Below are positions 33,007 through 45,353 of a stretch of 64,000 bases of DNA, one piece after another; positions within the stretch are counted from its first letter, which is position 1, and every line of letters begins with the position of its first letter. This DNA is from Pseudofabraea citricarpa. Lineage: Eukaryota; Ascomycota; Leotiomycetes; Helotiales; Dermateaceae. The translations under genes were made by a program, and so were the position numbers. A model generated the notes under the pieces. That model had not been told where the DNA came from. It searched no databases and was given only the letters and a program-made list of their open reading frames with translations. The stretch is from contig JAPWGK010000017.1 in NCBI GenBank assembly GCA_029641185.1, positions 372,001 through 436,000 on the forward strand, written 5' to 3'.

Positions 33007-34189
33007 ATGATGGCAGACGCACAAGAAAGTAAAGAGTTCGATGCACAGGAAGCGGCAAGAAAAGCGGCTATAGAGAAAGAAATATCTAGATGGAAATCTA
33101 GAGAGATCGAAAGGGTTGCAAGGAGACAAAGGGAAAAACTGGCTCCAGAAGGAGGAAAGCCCACCGTTCTTCGGCGCTCGACTCCTAGCTATGGCCGTAG
33201 AATGGGAGATACATCCCGGGCTGCTGGAGCACAAGCTGGGAGGTACGGTCCAAGAGGGGTGCAAACCCTCCAACCGCGGCATGTCCCTAGTCCTCTTCCA
33301 TCCATTGCAGGAGTAACAGAGCCGCACCGGCCAACATACACCCGCATGGCACGCAGACATATCTCTATGGAAACGCTGGATCATTTCAAAGAGGACTATA
33401 CGGCAGACGACGTAAGGTTCATCCTTGCACATCTTTCCGCGTTCCACATGCTAAAAGCAATAGGATCCAGAGTACATTTTGATCAAGAGATTAGTTCCAG
33501 AGCCCGATCAAGACAAGCTCTGGGAGCACACTAGAATGGTTCGTGAGCGGCGTGGGCAACTCCCGCCCCCGCAATTGCCGAGAGCAAGAACCTTCACCAG
33601 CGGTTCACGCAAGCGCTCACCATTAAGATCAAGATCAAGCTCGGGGAGTAGCAGTGACTTTAGTGAAACTCCAGGGAGTACAACATCAAAATCAGGATTG
33701 AGCGGCAGCAATAAAGTTGGTAGACTTACTAGCAAGCGTGATGGCCTCGGTTTAGCACCTCCCGAAAAGGACGGCGGGCTCCTCATAGGATTTGATTTGA
33801 GCTCCACAATCTCTCGGAACCACGTCATGGGCGAAGAAGCTCGGCATGCAGAACTACTAGCTGACTATGGCAAGAAAAAGCTTTCTCTGGGGCTCCGTGG
33901 CCTAAAGATTGATGCCGAATCAGAGGACGACGACACCGAAATTGAAAACGGAGAACTTCATCCAACGAGTTTCAGAAAAGATATCATAAACCGATCCAGG
34001 CGTCCTGATTCTCCAGATCACTCAAAACTTTACAGATATAGAAAGAGACGTCCTCCCTCCTATTCTAAACATGAACCGTATGCCAAGGCATATATGGATG
34101 TCGCTTACAGAGCAAAATACTCGCCTGAAGATATCACATTTCCCCGAGAGCGACAAGCAGAATCTAGGAGAAACCGCTCCGGTAGCTGA
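33007..34189 (+). CDS. DUF8035-type fungal protein, Arg/Ser-rich
   Basis: Exons 33007-33411 and 33464-34189, joined in phase 0 across a 52-bp intron (GTAAGG...AATAG); about 376 aa. The start has two tandem ATGs. The N-terminus is a charged helix (AQEAARKAAIEKEISRWKSREIER). The segment across the splice junction, ISMETLDHF...YTADD|DPEYILIKRLVPEPDQDKL then WEHTRMVRERR, is the most conserved part and matches what I remember of fungal DUF8035 proteins; the splice restores it. The rest is Ser/Arg-rich and disordered, with acidic patches. No enzyme motif is seen and the function is unknown. A second frame with good protein character (34,071-34,391) overlaps the end, so the true C-terminus may differ: either an unrecognised intron near 34,078-34,210 or a frameshift. 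Confidence 0.65.
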
Positions 34190-37100
34190 TCCTACATCGA
34201 ATTTCCTAGGGTTCGGTATCACCAACCCTACTACTGGCGACATGGACGTCCTTCAGGATTCCGGGTTTGATTATTCCTCATATGAAGATGGAGTAGACGG
34301 CGTTAACTTTGATTTTGACACCTCCGCATTGATGGATGGCAGAGAGGTTAAGACTGCAAATCCAAATACTGGATTCAGGACCGAGAGTTGATTTACATAT
34401 TTTAGAACGCGATATAAATACGTGCCGCGTGCCGCTTCTGGCGGTTGTTTCTTGTATCATTTAGTATTGATATTCTTGTCCTCTTTTACTAACCTTGAGA
34501 CGTTTGTTAAAATGTGAAAACGAGGATTCGAGTGCTAAACCATATGTCGCTAGTTACGGAATACTAATACCGGTAAGTAAACTAGCTACTCACGAGGTCA
34601 GAGGTTATGGAAAGAGACACACATGATAGAATCAATAAAGTATATAAGCTGTAGACACTAATTTGTCTGCTTAGCGAACTAAGTCGTCCTTTAGAGTTCA
34701 ACTAAGCGACCAGAGGGTTAAGATGTGACAAGCTAGACTTGACTCTCGTCGTGTAACAACTGTATAGTTTTTGACAGGCAATGTCTCGTGGCAGAAGACT
34801 CGGGATTTCACATAGCGCTATGCTGTTTGACAGGCCGCGAAAGAGGTAGCGTCAGCATCGTCACTTTCGATTGGCAGTGCACACCCAAGTCTTGATGGGT
34901 AATCTTTTTCCAGGGAGGATATTGAAGATGGTATCTTTGAACGCCACGTGCAACAACTTAAAGATTTCTCCTGGGTCGGAGGGGGACCTCTCTAAAATAT
35001 CTTAGCTGTAAAGTGGTTCATAGCGAGGCAAAATACCGGCTATGGCTTACAACACTCGAGCTCGCTTCACACAACGGTATTCCTAGTTCCAATCCAAAGG
35101 CCTTTTAAGTGATTTCAGGCGCGCAACTTAGTCAGTGATTTGAACAAATCTAGTCAAGATCTCTGGGTGCGGGCTGACACTTAAGATATGCAAAGCGGAT
35201 TGGTCACCCAGTGGGAAGAGCAAGACAAGAGCAGGGCCAAGTAGATCGTGGGAGTCAGAAAGCAATCGATTCGTGATAGCGCCAAATATTTCTCCCTTCC
35301 TAGTGATACACAGGCAAAGACGGTTGGAAAAGTGGTTGCAGCTTAACTAGAACGAAGAAAACAATCAACTCATTTTCAGAAAGCCTCATAACTTGTTCGC
35401 CTTAACCGCCCTTTGCTGCCTCTAAAGATAACTCGCCGCAGCCAAGATGCTGTTGGGAACCAGAACGAAAGGGAAAAGCAGCTTTAAAACCACGACTACG
35501 TAATCCGAAGTCGGCCATTCAACTAAATCTCAAGTCATCTTCTCCGCCCACTCGGTTTTGAAGCCGTCTTTTGAAGTGCTCAAGAAATGACGTTGAAGTG
35601 AATTACAGAGGATCAGCATCCATAAGAAGCGGTAATTGTAATACGCGAGTGACACCATATATCTGTATCACTCGAGTAGCAGGCACGAAGGTATTCTCAG
35701 CTCTTCATGCATAGCCGCTCAACATCCACCTGGCAGAAGCGCTTGCGTCGCAAAGGGTCGCTCGCATCAATATCCAGAACCAAATATGTATCACGGGCCA
35801 AAGACTCTCTAGGTACCTACCATTCAGCCGTGGCAGAACTCCTGACTAACAACCCTCGCCGTAGCCATGGGGGACGCCAAGGTTCGGAAAATGATAGCTT
35901 GAGGAATCCACCGCTCCATCTTTACTTGTCGGATTGGCGTTGTCTATAGCTAGGAGTTGGTTGCCATTCCATCCGAGAGGAAGAAATCACTTGATGGGAA
36001 GAAAGCACAGGGCAAACCCACTGCATAAAGTGTTAAAGGATTCGGAAATGCTGTGATGTAAAAAAACTTCTCATGAATCGAAGGAGCGGAGTGCCGAAAC
36101 AGCGAGAGCACGTCGATACGTGCTTGTTGACTAGAAATAGAAGAGGGAGTATTATATAAGTAGTAAAGAACGAAAATGCAAATAATTGGTACTGTATTCT
36201 TGCCTTTGCAGACTACTATATTCGCTATTCCCTCTATATCTCATCACCTGTTCTGCAGTTCATCTCGCCCACCACAAAGTCTGCACGCCAGACAATAAGC
36301 GAGCGGTACGACTGAAGTAGGAAAGGAATATGAAAGGGTTTATCAACTCGTTTTGACACTATGGCATATTTGCTATATTGATGCATCAAGTGCAGACTAG
36401 TCAAATCAAAAGCACAAGAGCGTACCAAGTGATAGCGATTGAACTTGTACTTTAGAATAAGACTTCACCGGTACCTTCTTTTATATGTGTCAGCTCGATG
36501 AGTATCGAGGCAGGAGCAAGATGCATTTCATGCTTTCCAGGACCTGCGAATCAGCCACCATAACAAGGTCTTCAAAGACGTCTGTTTCAAGCACCACAGC
36601 GCTCAGAACTGAGTGGAGAAAGAGGAAATGATTCGAGTACAAGCATCCCTCACCCGAAGGATAAATTCCTAAAATTCAACACTGATCTTTTCTAGCTAAT
36701 CTGCTCCCTTCCTAATCTGGAGTTGCGATATCGTCACAGGATCTGAGGATCCGCAGACTGCTGGTACTCGATGATCACCATAAACGAACGGCTTCTGTCG
36801 CTTGACTTTTGAAAGCCAGTAGGAGCAGAACCAGAGAATGAATGGACCGAAACTGTCACTAGACTTGGCCCATCATAGAATCCCACAACCCGCCATCTCC
36901 GGGGCGCGCCAGACAGAAAGACAGAAAGCTCCATCAGGATGACAGGAATCAGGAAGGCAGGAAGTCAGGACGCGGCAGAGGGCGACGTTGCAACGAAGGT
37001 GAGGAATGGAATGCGATACGATGCGGTCCGACGAGGACGAGAAAGGGACTTTTCGAGCCGGGTCGGGTCAAGAATGAATGGGTAGAATCCACCCACCCAC

Positions 37101-37918
37101 CTGCGAGGTAGCATCGACTAAGACGTCCGTCCCCGTCCCCGTTGAAGTTTGAACGCAGAAGGTATATTCCTAGCTTCGACCTTCGAAGAAGATTTCAAAT
37201 ACCTCTCCTTCCAGCGTGTGGATCCTGCTCGGCTTGACTTGTGAGGCCGTGTCCAGTCTAGACTCGAGACACGTCTCCTCTCCATCCCATTCCATTCCAT
37301 TCCCTTCCACGGCGGCGACGTAAAAAAAAGAGAAAGAAAAAGAAAGAAAAAGATTCTTCCCATGCCAGTCACACTGGCCTGGCCGCGTGACGGGCACAGG
37401 CACAGGAACAGGAACAGGAGCGCAACGGCAAATCCTTCGAACTTCGAAAGGCTTCGACGGTAGCGGTACTACCGGCAGGGCCGGGAATCTGCCACGAAGA
37501 ACGTGTAATGAGAGAGAGAGAGGTACTCTTTTCTTTTGTTTTCTTCTTGCTTTTGCTTTCGCTTTCGGCCTGTCGACCGCGTCGGGTCCTACAGAATTTC
37601 TGCCAGCTGCAAGAGCCATGTCGCACTCACCATGCCGGCGCCTGTTCTTGCCCTCCCTCTTCTCCTTCCATGCAGCAGCAGCAGATTGATTGATTGTCTC
37701 TTCCTTCGTCTTCTTCTTTTTCGCATCGCATTCGCTCTTGGGTTCTTCCACTGCTGACGTACCCATCCATACCCATCCATACCCATTAATACCCGTAGCC
37801 GTGGTACCCGTACCGTACCGCGTCAGCCTGCAGGCAGGAGAGAGAAACGAAACATCGGCGGCATACGTGCAAGGCGGACTCGAAGAGAGAGAGAGCCAGG
37901 CCAGGTGCGAACTGAACT

Positions 37919-37944
37919 GGGGGGGGGGGGGGGGGGGGGGGGGG
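37919..37944. repeat. Homopolymer of 26 G
   Basis: Uninterrupted G26 on the plus strand, preceded by AACT and followed by TATTGG. Could form G-quadruplex structure; exact length may be affected by sequencing. Confidence 0.85.
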
Positions 37945-39392
37945 TATTGGTGAGAGGGAAAGACAGAGACAGAGAGACAGCAGGACAGGCAGGAGAGAAT
38001 GCGCGGGTGAATCATTGCGGATCAGGTTCCTGATAAAGATAGAAATCCAGCACCACAGCACCGGGTTCTGAGAGCTGAGGCGACCAACCAGTCAAGACTT
38101 CTTCTTGTACAGTATACTTCGAGGTAGCTCACGAGTTTATTAACGGAACGGGATCCGCATCCTTTCCACTCCAGAGATCAAGTCATCAGACAAAAAAAAC
38201 AACAACCAGGCTTTTGTTCGTCTCTCCCAGCTCAAAGAAGAACGACGACGTGGGAAGTGGCCCGTTAAGAACAAGGGACGCTGTTAACTAAGCGGCCAGG
38301 TTGTAAATATTGGTGTTCGTGCAGAGTGCAGATCGGATAGATCATCACATATGATTTCCGAAAGAGCCCCCTTCCCCTTCCCCTCTCCCGAAATCCTTCC
38401 TTCGCCTTCGCCTTCGGGCAGTTTTGGTCTTATGATTACCGGCATCCTTAATTGCTCTTACTATACAACTACCAGGAGTTCCCAATACTTGTAAACGAGG
38501 CGGCGCGGGCGGGTCCTTAAAGGGCGATCGATCTACATCAGATTTACTCGTCGAGGCGAATAATCTCTAATCACCAGGCATGTACAGTATTGCTTCTCTA
38601 CAGAGAACCATGCTTGCATATTGTGTGTGTGTGAAATACTGGTACCATGCTGTCTGGGTACCGTACAGTAGATACCCTACCCCAAGTCATTAAACTATGG
38701 CATGTCTTGTCCATCAAAATCACAATCACAATCAGAATCACGTTCCGTACGTACCTACGTACAACCAAGCCAACGGCGTCGGCTAGCGAAATAGAATAGA
38801 AATAAACGTCAACGTGATAGCGCTGCCGCCGCCGACGCCGCCGCCGCCATGCGCGGGCGCTGCAGAAAACAATTAACGCAGGAGCTAATGCGAATTCCTG
38901 ATCTTCAGCGAGAAAAGCAATTCACTTCCAAATCCAGTCGTGCCCCCCCTCCCTCTGTACCGACCCAGGTTGAGATCTGGTAGCGAGGGGGGCTCGCAGC
39001 CTCGCAGGAGAAGGAGAAGGAGATCCAATCAACCGACGGTGCCTCGTGGAGAGAAAATTTCCAGAGATGCAAGAGCTGAGGTAGCAGTCGGCTAACCTAT
39101 CATTGCTCGGCTTCTTTCGCCTGGTTTTTGTTCCTTTGGTCATTTGCTTCTGAAGCCACGGTTATGCAATTTGCACGCCGTAATTGTCCACACGCCTCTT
39201 CGCAAGATTGCATGTCTCTCCCTCCCTCTCTGTCTCTCTCTGGATTCGTACTTGTACCTGTACCGTCGTTACGCGGACGGACGCGGTAGGATGTAGGTAC
39301 CTGGTACCTAGCGTGCCGTTTTGGCGTGCAGCACTACGTAAAATACAGTACCGTACCTCGCTATCCGCCGCCATACCGCGTCGGCTCCAGGT

Positions 39393-39440
39393 CAAGGCTC
39401 AAGGCTCAAGGCTCAAGGCTCAAGGCTCAGGGCTCAGGGC
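39393..39440. repeat. 7-bp tandem repeat (AAGGCTC)
   Basis: About five copies of AAGGCTC followed by two of AGGGCTC. Confidence 0.85.
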
Positions 39441-40456
39441 AGTCAGGGTCCTGGTCCTGGTCCCTTTTAGAGTCTCTCTGACCCGGCACACAGGGCTCCT
39501 CGGAGCGCCGCACAACCTAAGAAAATCTCGCGACCGCACCACCGCCGACGATGCTGAACGCCGATCGCTAAAAATAATCCGATTTGATTTGGTGTATCGC
39601 GATGGCGATGGCGATGGCGATTTCCTGATTGCGCTCCCGCCGCGGGGAGGGGGATAGCAGCGTCATTATCACCCCATATTGCCTTCGCGAGAGGGCAAGA
39701 GAGCAGCAGAGAGGGCTCGGCATCCCGATTTCCGAGGTGCCCAAGAGGTCCAAGTTGTCCCAGTTCTTCTGATCGGGTCGAGAGAGAGAACAGACTAAGA
39801 GAAAAATACAATACTCAACGGCAGATCGCAGAGATCTCGCGATCCGTGACCTCTAGCTCTGCTGGTCCCGCTACGGCTACCGGTATGGCTTTCGCTTTGG
39901 CTGTGGCTTTTGGCGACGGGAACCATTCATCATTGCTTTATGTCAAGATTTGCTGACGCAGAGCTTAGCAACAGACAGCTGTCGGGCTCGTAGCTGGGGA
40001 CATCCTGGTCACGAGGCAAGAGGCAACAACAGAGCGAGCGACGAGAATGATCGAGCCCTCTGTTGTAGCTTATGGTATAGTAGTACCGTACGGTAAGCAG
40101 TGCCGTGCGTACAATAGCGTCCAAACCACGAGATGGGATCAGGGAAACGGACCCTGGGATCTTTCCATACACAAGTCAGTGCCGTGCAGATTCCAACGGA
40201 TATGCTTAAAAAGAGAAGAGGGAGAGCAAAATAAAAAGAGGGCCCGAGGAAGCACCAGGAAAAAATGTGTGGCTTGGGGGCTCAGAGAGGAGAATTGTAC
40301 CGGTAGTACTCACGGTACTGTATTGTTCTGTACAGGGAGGTTGGGATTTGGCGTGTAAACTCTCCTCTTTGCAAGAGATCAGATGCCGTTTGTCACACTT
40401 AGTGCTGTACTGTAGCAGAAAGACGTTTCGTTCATCGCCTGTTTTCACCTCGCCTT

Positions 40457-40482
40457 ACTCTCTCTCTCTCTCTCTCTCTCTC
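40457..40482. repeat. CT dinucleotide microsatellite
   Basis: About 13 CT units, one of several CT tracts in this gene-poor stretch. Confidence 0.9.
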
Positions 40483-41781
40483 CCCTTGAGCTATGGTTCC
40501 CTCCCCTCGTCGTTGGCGACGGCGGCTTCTTCCACCGTTCCAGCACCGGCATAAAGTCTTTCTGCTTCCCCGGATATCCAAACGCAAGACGAGTTCGGGC
40601 AGGGACTCCAGGGAGGAAGACAATGGTAGGGCAGGGTGCTTGTTCTTCTGCCCTACTACGATCAGGGTCCATCGATCTGTCCGTTCGTCGAGCCTCTCGA
40701 ACAGACCGTTCCTGCTCTGCTCCTAGCCTCCTACCCGTTCTTGGGCCGGGTCTTCTAGAAACGATCCCCGACAATCGTCAGTTCCAGAAAAGAAAAGGAT
40801 GGCTCGGTAGAGTAGAGAGAGACGGGGAGGGCTGGGGGTATGTCGAGAGCAGAGAGAATCCCCCCAAGCCGATAAATGACTAGCTAGCCTTACTTTGAGA
40901 AAGGTTCAATACTCGTACTACTGTACAGTACAGTTCTTCCCTATCTCCGGAGCTTCAGCCTTGACCAAAGGCATAACATCAATTGGACGAAAAGAGGCTT
41001 TGGGTGGTGAAGAACAACACTTACCGACGAGAACAGCGTCTATCCCTGAAGAGCCAGAGCCAGAGCCAGAGACAGACACCAGAGCTAGGTTTGCCATGAT
41101 GCGATCGCCTAAGTAAGTGCTGCTAGTGAGGTGCCAAGTGCCAGCTGCCAACTGCCACCTGCCAACCCAACAGCCTCAACGACCTACGTACTGCATCTGA
41201 CAAAGCAAAGCAGAGCAAAGCAAAGCAAGCAAAGCAAGCCATAACCGGAAATACCGCACACATAGCATACACACGTGTGCCGCAAAGCAGCGCCCAGGTC
41301 GTGTATCGATTCGCTCTCGGCACTTGACTCCTCAGCAACTAGCTTCTCACTCCCCCCTCGCACCTCGCACTTGCCACTTCCCACTTCCCAGGACCCAGAT
41401 GCAAAACCCAGTGATTTCTTGCAGCAGCCGTTCGACACACGCATCATCCATCCACCCATCCACCTCCTGTATCCATCTACTATACTGTAGGCGGCCAATC
41501 AGACGCAGGGGCCAGTAGCCGTCGCTGTAGCCGTAGCCGTAGCCGCTCAACCCATCTGCTCTTCATGTCTCGGTACTTGGGCGGGCCAATCAGCACTGCC
41601 GCTTCGGCTACTGCACTCTCAAACATCTTGCTGTGCGGTATTGTTGGCTGCCCTGCCTTGTTTCTGCCCTATGAGTGAGCACGGGTCAGGTGTGTACTCC
41701 CATGTACCGTCCTTGTACTCTCTAGTATGTAAGCTGCACGGGATGTGGGCGTGGGCATAAGCGTGGGCGTGGGCGGTGGAT

Positions 41782-41817
41782 GCATTACATTACATTACAT
41801 GACATGACATGACATTA
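41782..41817. repeat. 5-bp tandem repeat (CATTA / CATGA)
   Basis: Copies of CATTA switch to CATGA and back, giving ATTACATTACATGACATGA-like sequence. Confidence 0.8.
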
Positions 41818-43259
41818 CCGCTCCGTACGGAACCTTAGGCTGAACTACACTCACTACCTATCTTAGCGACTTAGTGCTTGTACACCTACCCAGAGCTCTC
41901 TCTCTCTCTCCTTTTTTTTTTTTTGTATTCAACACCAAGGCTCAAGGACAAGAGCCAAGAAAAGAGCAGCCTCGCAACTCCAAACAGAGCCCAAGAGAAA
42001 GAAAGAGCAGAAGAAAAAAAAAAGGAGAAGAAAAAAATCCTTCAACGAGTCACTGACCAGGAGAGAAACACACGAGACTCAAGCCAAACCCCCCGTAAGA
42101 AAAGAAAAACAAAACAAAAGAAAAAAATTAACAAAAGAGGACACCGAAAGAGAGAAGAGAGAGAGACGAGGGACAAGGATTGCCGAGTTACAGTTTACGC
42201 TGCACTGCGCTGCGCATCAACGAACTCACGCATGATTCTTCCAGGGTTCCGGGGGGTTTTTTTTTTCTCCCCTTCCTCTTCTTCTTCTGGTCCCTTGTTT
42301 GTTGTGTTCCCCTCGACCTGCCGTCGCGTCGTCGCGTACATGGTTCAGTCTCGCAGCATTATTCATTCATTCATTCAATCAATTCATTCAGTCATTGATT
42401 ATACAGCAACTCATCCGTACGGTAGGTAGCAGTGACAGTACGTGTTATACGCCCACTTCAATGCTCAATGCCCAGTGCTCAATGCTCAGTGCTCAGTATT
42501 CCCCCTTCCCCTTCCCCTTCCCCTTCCCTTCCCTACCCTCGTACATACATACAAACATACCTAGGTACACTCCAGTCCGGAGTTTTATTTTTCTTTTCCC
42601 CGTCATGCGTTATGCGCAAGCAAGCAAGCAAGCACGCACGCAGCAACGACGACGACGACGACAAGGCACACGAGCCAACCCAAAGACAAGACCAAGACAA
42701 GACCGAGAAAGGCATGGCAAGGCACACCAGTGACTGACACTGACTTGACCACACACCAGAAAAAGAAACAACCAAAAAACAAAAAACTCTCCGATCGATG
42801 GCCCACCCACACCCACCATAAGACAAGACAAGACAAGACCCCTCCTAACCCAAACGAGGAAACATGACCGCTGCTACTGTACTGTATACTGTGCTGTAGC
42901 CACACCCAAACCCAAACCCAAACCTTGAACCTGCTTCTGCTTCTGCTTCTGCTGGTGGAGGAGGTGGAGGAGGAGAAGGTGGTGGTCGCATAACCGGCCG
43001 CCCATCTTACTGGTCGCTTGTATCTTTTTTTCTCTTTCTCTCTGTCTCTCTCCGTGGGCTCGCTTTGCTTTTCTCACCTATCCATGATTCCACACCCATA
43101 CCCATACCCATACCCATATCCTTACCAACCCCCCCTCCCCCCTCCCCCCTCCCCCTCGCTACCCTGCCCTCTGTCTTTGCTCTGCTCCCACAACTCGACC
43201 TCGACGCGCGCAGGATAAGGCTGGCTGGCTTGATGTGAATCGTTCCGAGGCCATGTGAT

Positions 43260-43262
<3 letters not shown>

Positions 43263-43291
<29 letters not shown>
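43263..43291. repeat. TC dinucleotide microsatellite
   Basis: About 14 TC units. A run of CCCATA units lies nearby at about 43,090-43,118. Confidence 0.9.
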
Positions 43292-43293
<2 letters not shown>

Positions 43294-44348
43294 CTCGCCC
43301 GTCGGCCCCATCCCATTGGAAATCCAATCTATTCAACGTAAGCCATCGAGCGAGCATATCAATCTGGGGCAGACCTGACCTGCCCTGCCCGCACCCTAGG
43401 TCTAGAACGCCTCCCCAAGCCACGAAACGGACAAATTTCACCCAAGGACGTCGTACGGCCGTGGCATTAAACGTGTTAATTATTATATACTATGTATGTA
43501 CTTTATAGCAAACAGAAGAAGCTGAAGGAGTGAAGAAGTATGTGCGACTAAGCATGTTTTCTGTACTTTTCGGCCGACTTCTCCTCTCCAGAGCACGAGC
43601 CCTAGGGAAGGAGAAGCACCAGCAGGACTAAGGAAAATTGACACCGGCAAAGAGAGCAAAAATGAAAAGGAAAAAAAAAACCGGTCGGGTATAAATCGTG
43701 AGATGACGGGATGCTACTTCTTGCACCCCCCATGAGCCGGCCAACCCCCGCCTTGCCCCCCCTATTCTTGCGTGCTGTGTGAGTCGTCGTGAGGGTATAA
43801 TGCGAAATAATGGGAACCTGTGATATAGACCTCCCTTTCCCCTTCCGTCTACCCGTTACGCCTCCAAGATGATGTGATGCCTGCCAACCAACCAACCCAA
43901 CCAAAACCCAATCCATAAAATCCCACCCCCCTAATCATCGGCAGTCATACTTTTCCAAACCCAGCCCAAAAGACGTTCCTTGTTTTGTGACGTGTACAAT
44001 TGTTGCGAGAATGAAAAGAAATAAATGGTCGTGAAAGAAAGAGAGGGGGCGCGCGCCTGTCGCGTAAACGATAGTATTGGTTTTGCGTTCTAAATTGTAC
44101 TGATGCTGGGGAAGATAATGTGAGTAGATAGTTGTGTATATCTCTACAGGTGTTTTTGAGTTGCTTCGTGCTGATCGTCTGTGGGGGAGGGAGAGACGCC
44201 AGGAGAATTGTTGGGACTGTCGGATTTGTAGTCGAGTGTGTTTTTAAAACACTCATAGACGCTCGAAAGGTCTTCTCGTAGCTTTGAGCTAGTATTCGGT
44301 GGTGTCTCCAAGATCAGATGCGGGTGCTTCTGCTGGAGACGATAAATG

Positions 44349-45353
44349 CTATAACTCCTCAGCCTTTTCTTTGCAAGCTGCCGACGTGAAGCCTGTGCCG
44401 ACTTTCTGGGCGATGATGCGCCACTTCTCCTGCTCGTAGTCGTGTAGTGCAGTACGGAGCTTTTGAACCTACGTAGACCATTAGTCCTAGAGCTATAGCT
44501 GTTTCACAGGGCAAGCACTTACTGTCTCATCTGTCCACTGCGTGGTCTTCGCTTTGAGTTTGGTACAGTATCGAACTTGCAGAGTACCGGATGAACGCCC
44601 GGGGAAAAACTCAGCAATCTGCTTCCAGGTCAAAGACTTATTCTCCTTCAGATCAACCAGCAACTGATCGTCTTCTGGTGTAAACTTCAGCTTTGGACCG
44701 CGCGGGCGCGGGGCAGGAGGTGGCATCCCCGCAGTTCCCACCACGCTGGGAGCGCTTTGCGACATCATACTAGAGTCCGGATCCTCACCCAGTCGAGGGA
44801 TCTTGGATCGCGGGCCCTGATTTGGAAGAGCATGACTGTGGTAGGCCTGCGTCGGCGTGCCATACGCTCCCATCGGTTGTCCACCCATCTGCTGTTGAGA
44901 CATGCCCTGTAGGCTCCCCTCTGGCATTCCTCCCATCTCCAACTCTAGTTCATCATGCGGTCTGGGTCTCTTTGAGCCCGATGATGGCGTCTGCATAGGT
45001 GGTTGCTGCTGCATCGGCGGGCCATGCTGCTGCATCGGTGGTGGTCCATATCCCATGAGTCGTTGCCCACCACCATATTGCGGGGACTGGTGGTGGGCCA
45101 TGCCGTGCGGATCCAGCAAGACTTGCTGCTGTTGTTGGTGGTGATGTTGCTGCTGCTGCTGCTGCTGTTGGTGGTGGTGCTGTTGCTGGTGGTGTGCGGC
45201 AAGGTCCTGCAGCGTGTCGATGCTGGATGCGCCGACGTGTTGAAGTTCTGGATGATGCGACCCGTAGGACCGCTGTTCCTCGGGGTGCTGCTGCCCTTCG
45301 GAATGAGCAGCATAGTCGATATAAGGATCGTGACCTGGTCGATAGCCAGACAT
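44349..45353 (-). CDS. Two-repeat Myb/SANT DNA-binding protein with polyglutamine/histidine tract
   Basis: Probable nuclear DNA-binding protein. Two exons on the minus strand, 44523-45353 and 44349-44468, joined in phase 0 (GTAAGT donor, CGTAG acceptor); 316 aa. The start is the ATG at 45,353; the frame is open upstream but only with non-ATG codons. Residues about 1-60 are polar, then a Gln/His-rich stretch (about 60-95), then Met/Pro/Gln-rich sequence with a KRPRPHDE basic patch. The C-terminal 100 residues hold two Myb/SANT repeats. The first is KFTPEDDQLLVDLKENKSL through WKQIAEFFPGRSSGTLQVRY. The second begins WTDETVQKLRTALHDY and runs over the intron to WRIIAQKVGTGFTSAACKEK. The intron falls between helices of repeat two. 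Target genes are unknown. An unusually long upstream region precedes it. Confidence 0.85.
45115..45200. repeat. CAG/CAC trinucleotide repeat coding for polyQ/H
   Basis: CTG/GTG triplets on the plus strand (CAG/CAC on the coding strand) encode a Gln/His tract within the Myb protein. Likely to vary in length between strains. Confidence 0.85.

Larger units (their letters stand above)
34392..44348. other. 10 kb gene-poor stretch between convergent genes
   Basis: No gene could be supported in almost 10 kb. The left part (34.4-36.9 kb) is ordinary unique sequence with no recognisable protein. From about 37 kb it becomes dense in simple repeats, homopolymers, CT tracts and GTAC-rich short palindromes. 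Open frames here (for example 37,170-38,015 minus) are low complexity. Flanking genes end toward the stretch from both sides, so it is not needed as promoter for either. An unrecognised non-coding transcript or a gene with very small exons remains possible. No tRNA was seen. Confidence 0.5.

Noticed and set aside
31771..33447. 558-aa minus-strand protein as one gene
   Set aside because: The first 265 residues are antisense to coding exon 1 and the shared promoter and lack protein character. The conserved part begins at the ATG at 32,652.
37170..38015. 281-aa minus-strand open frame
   Set aside because: It is built from simple repeats (polyP from the G26 run, K/R-rich and PVPV runs) and resembles no protein.
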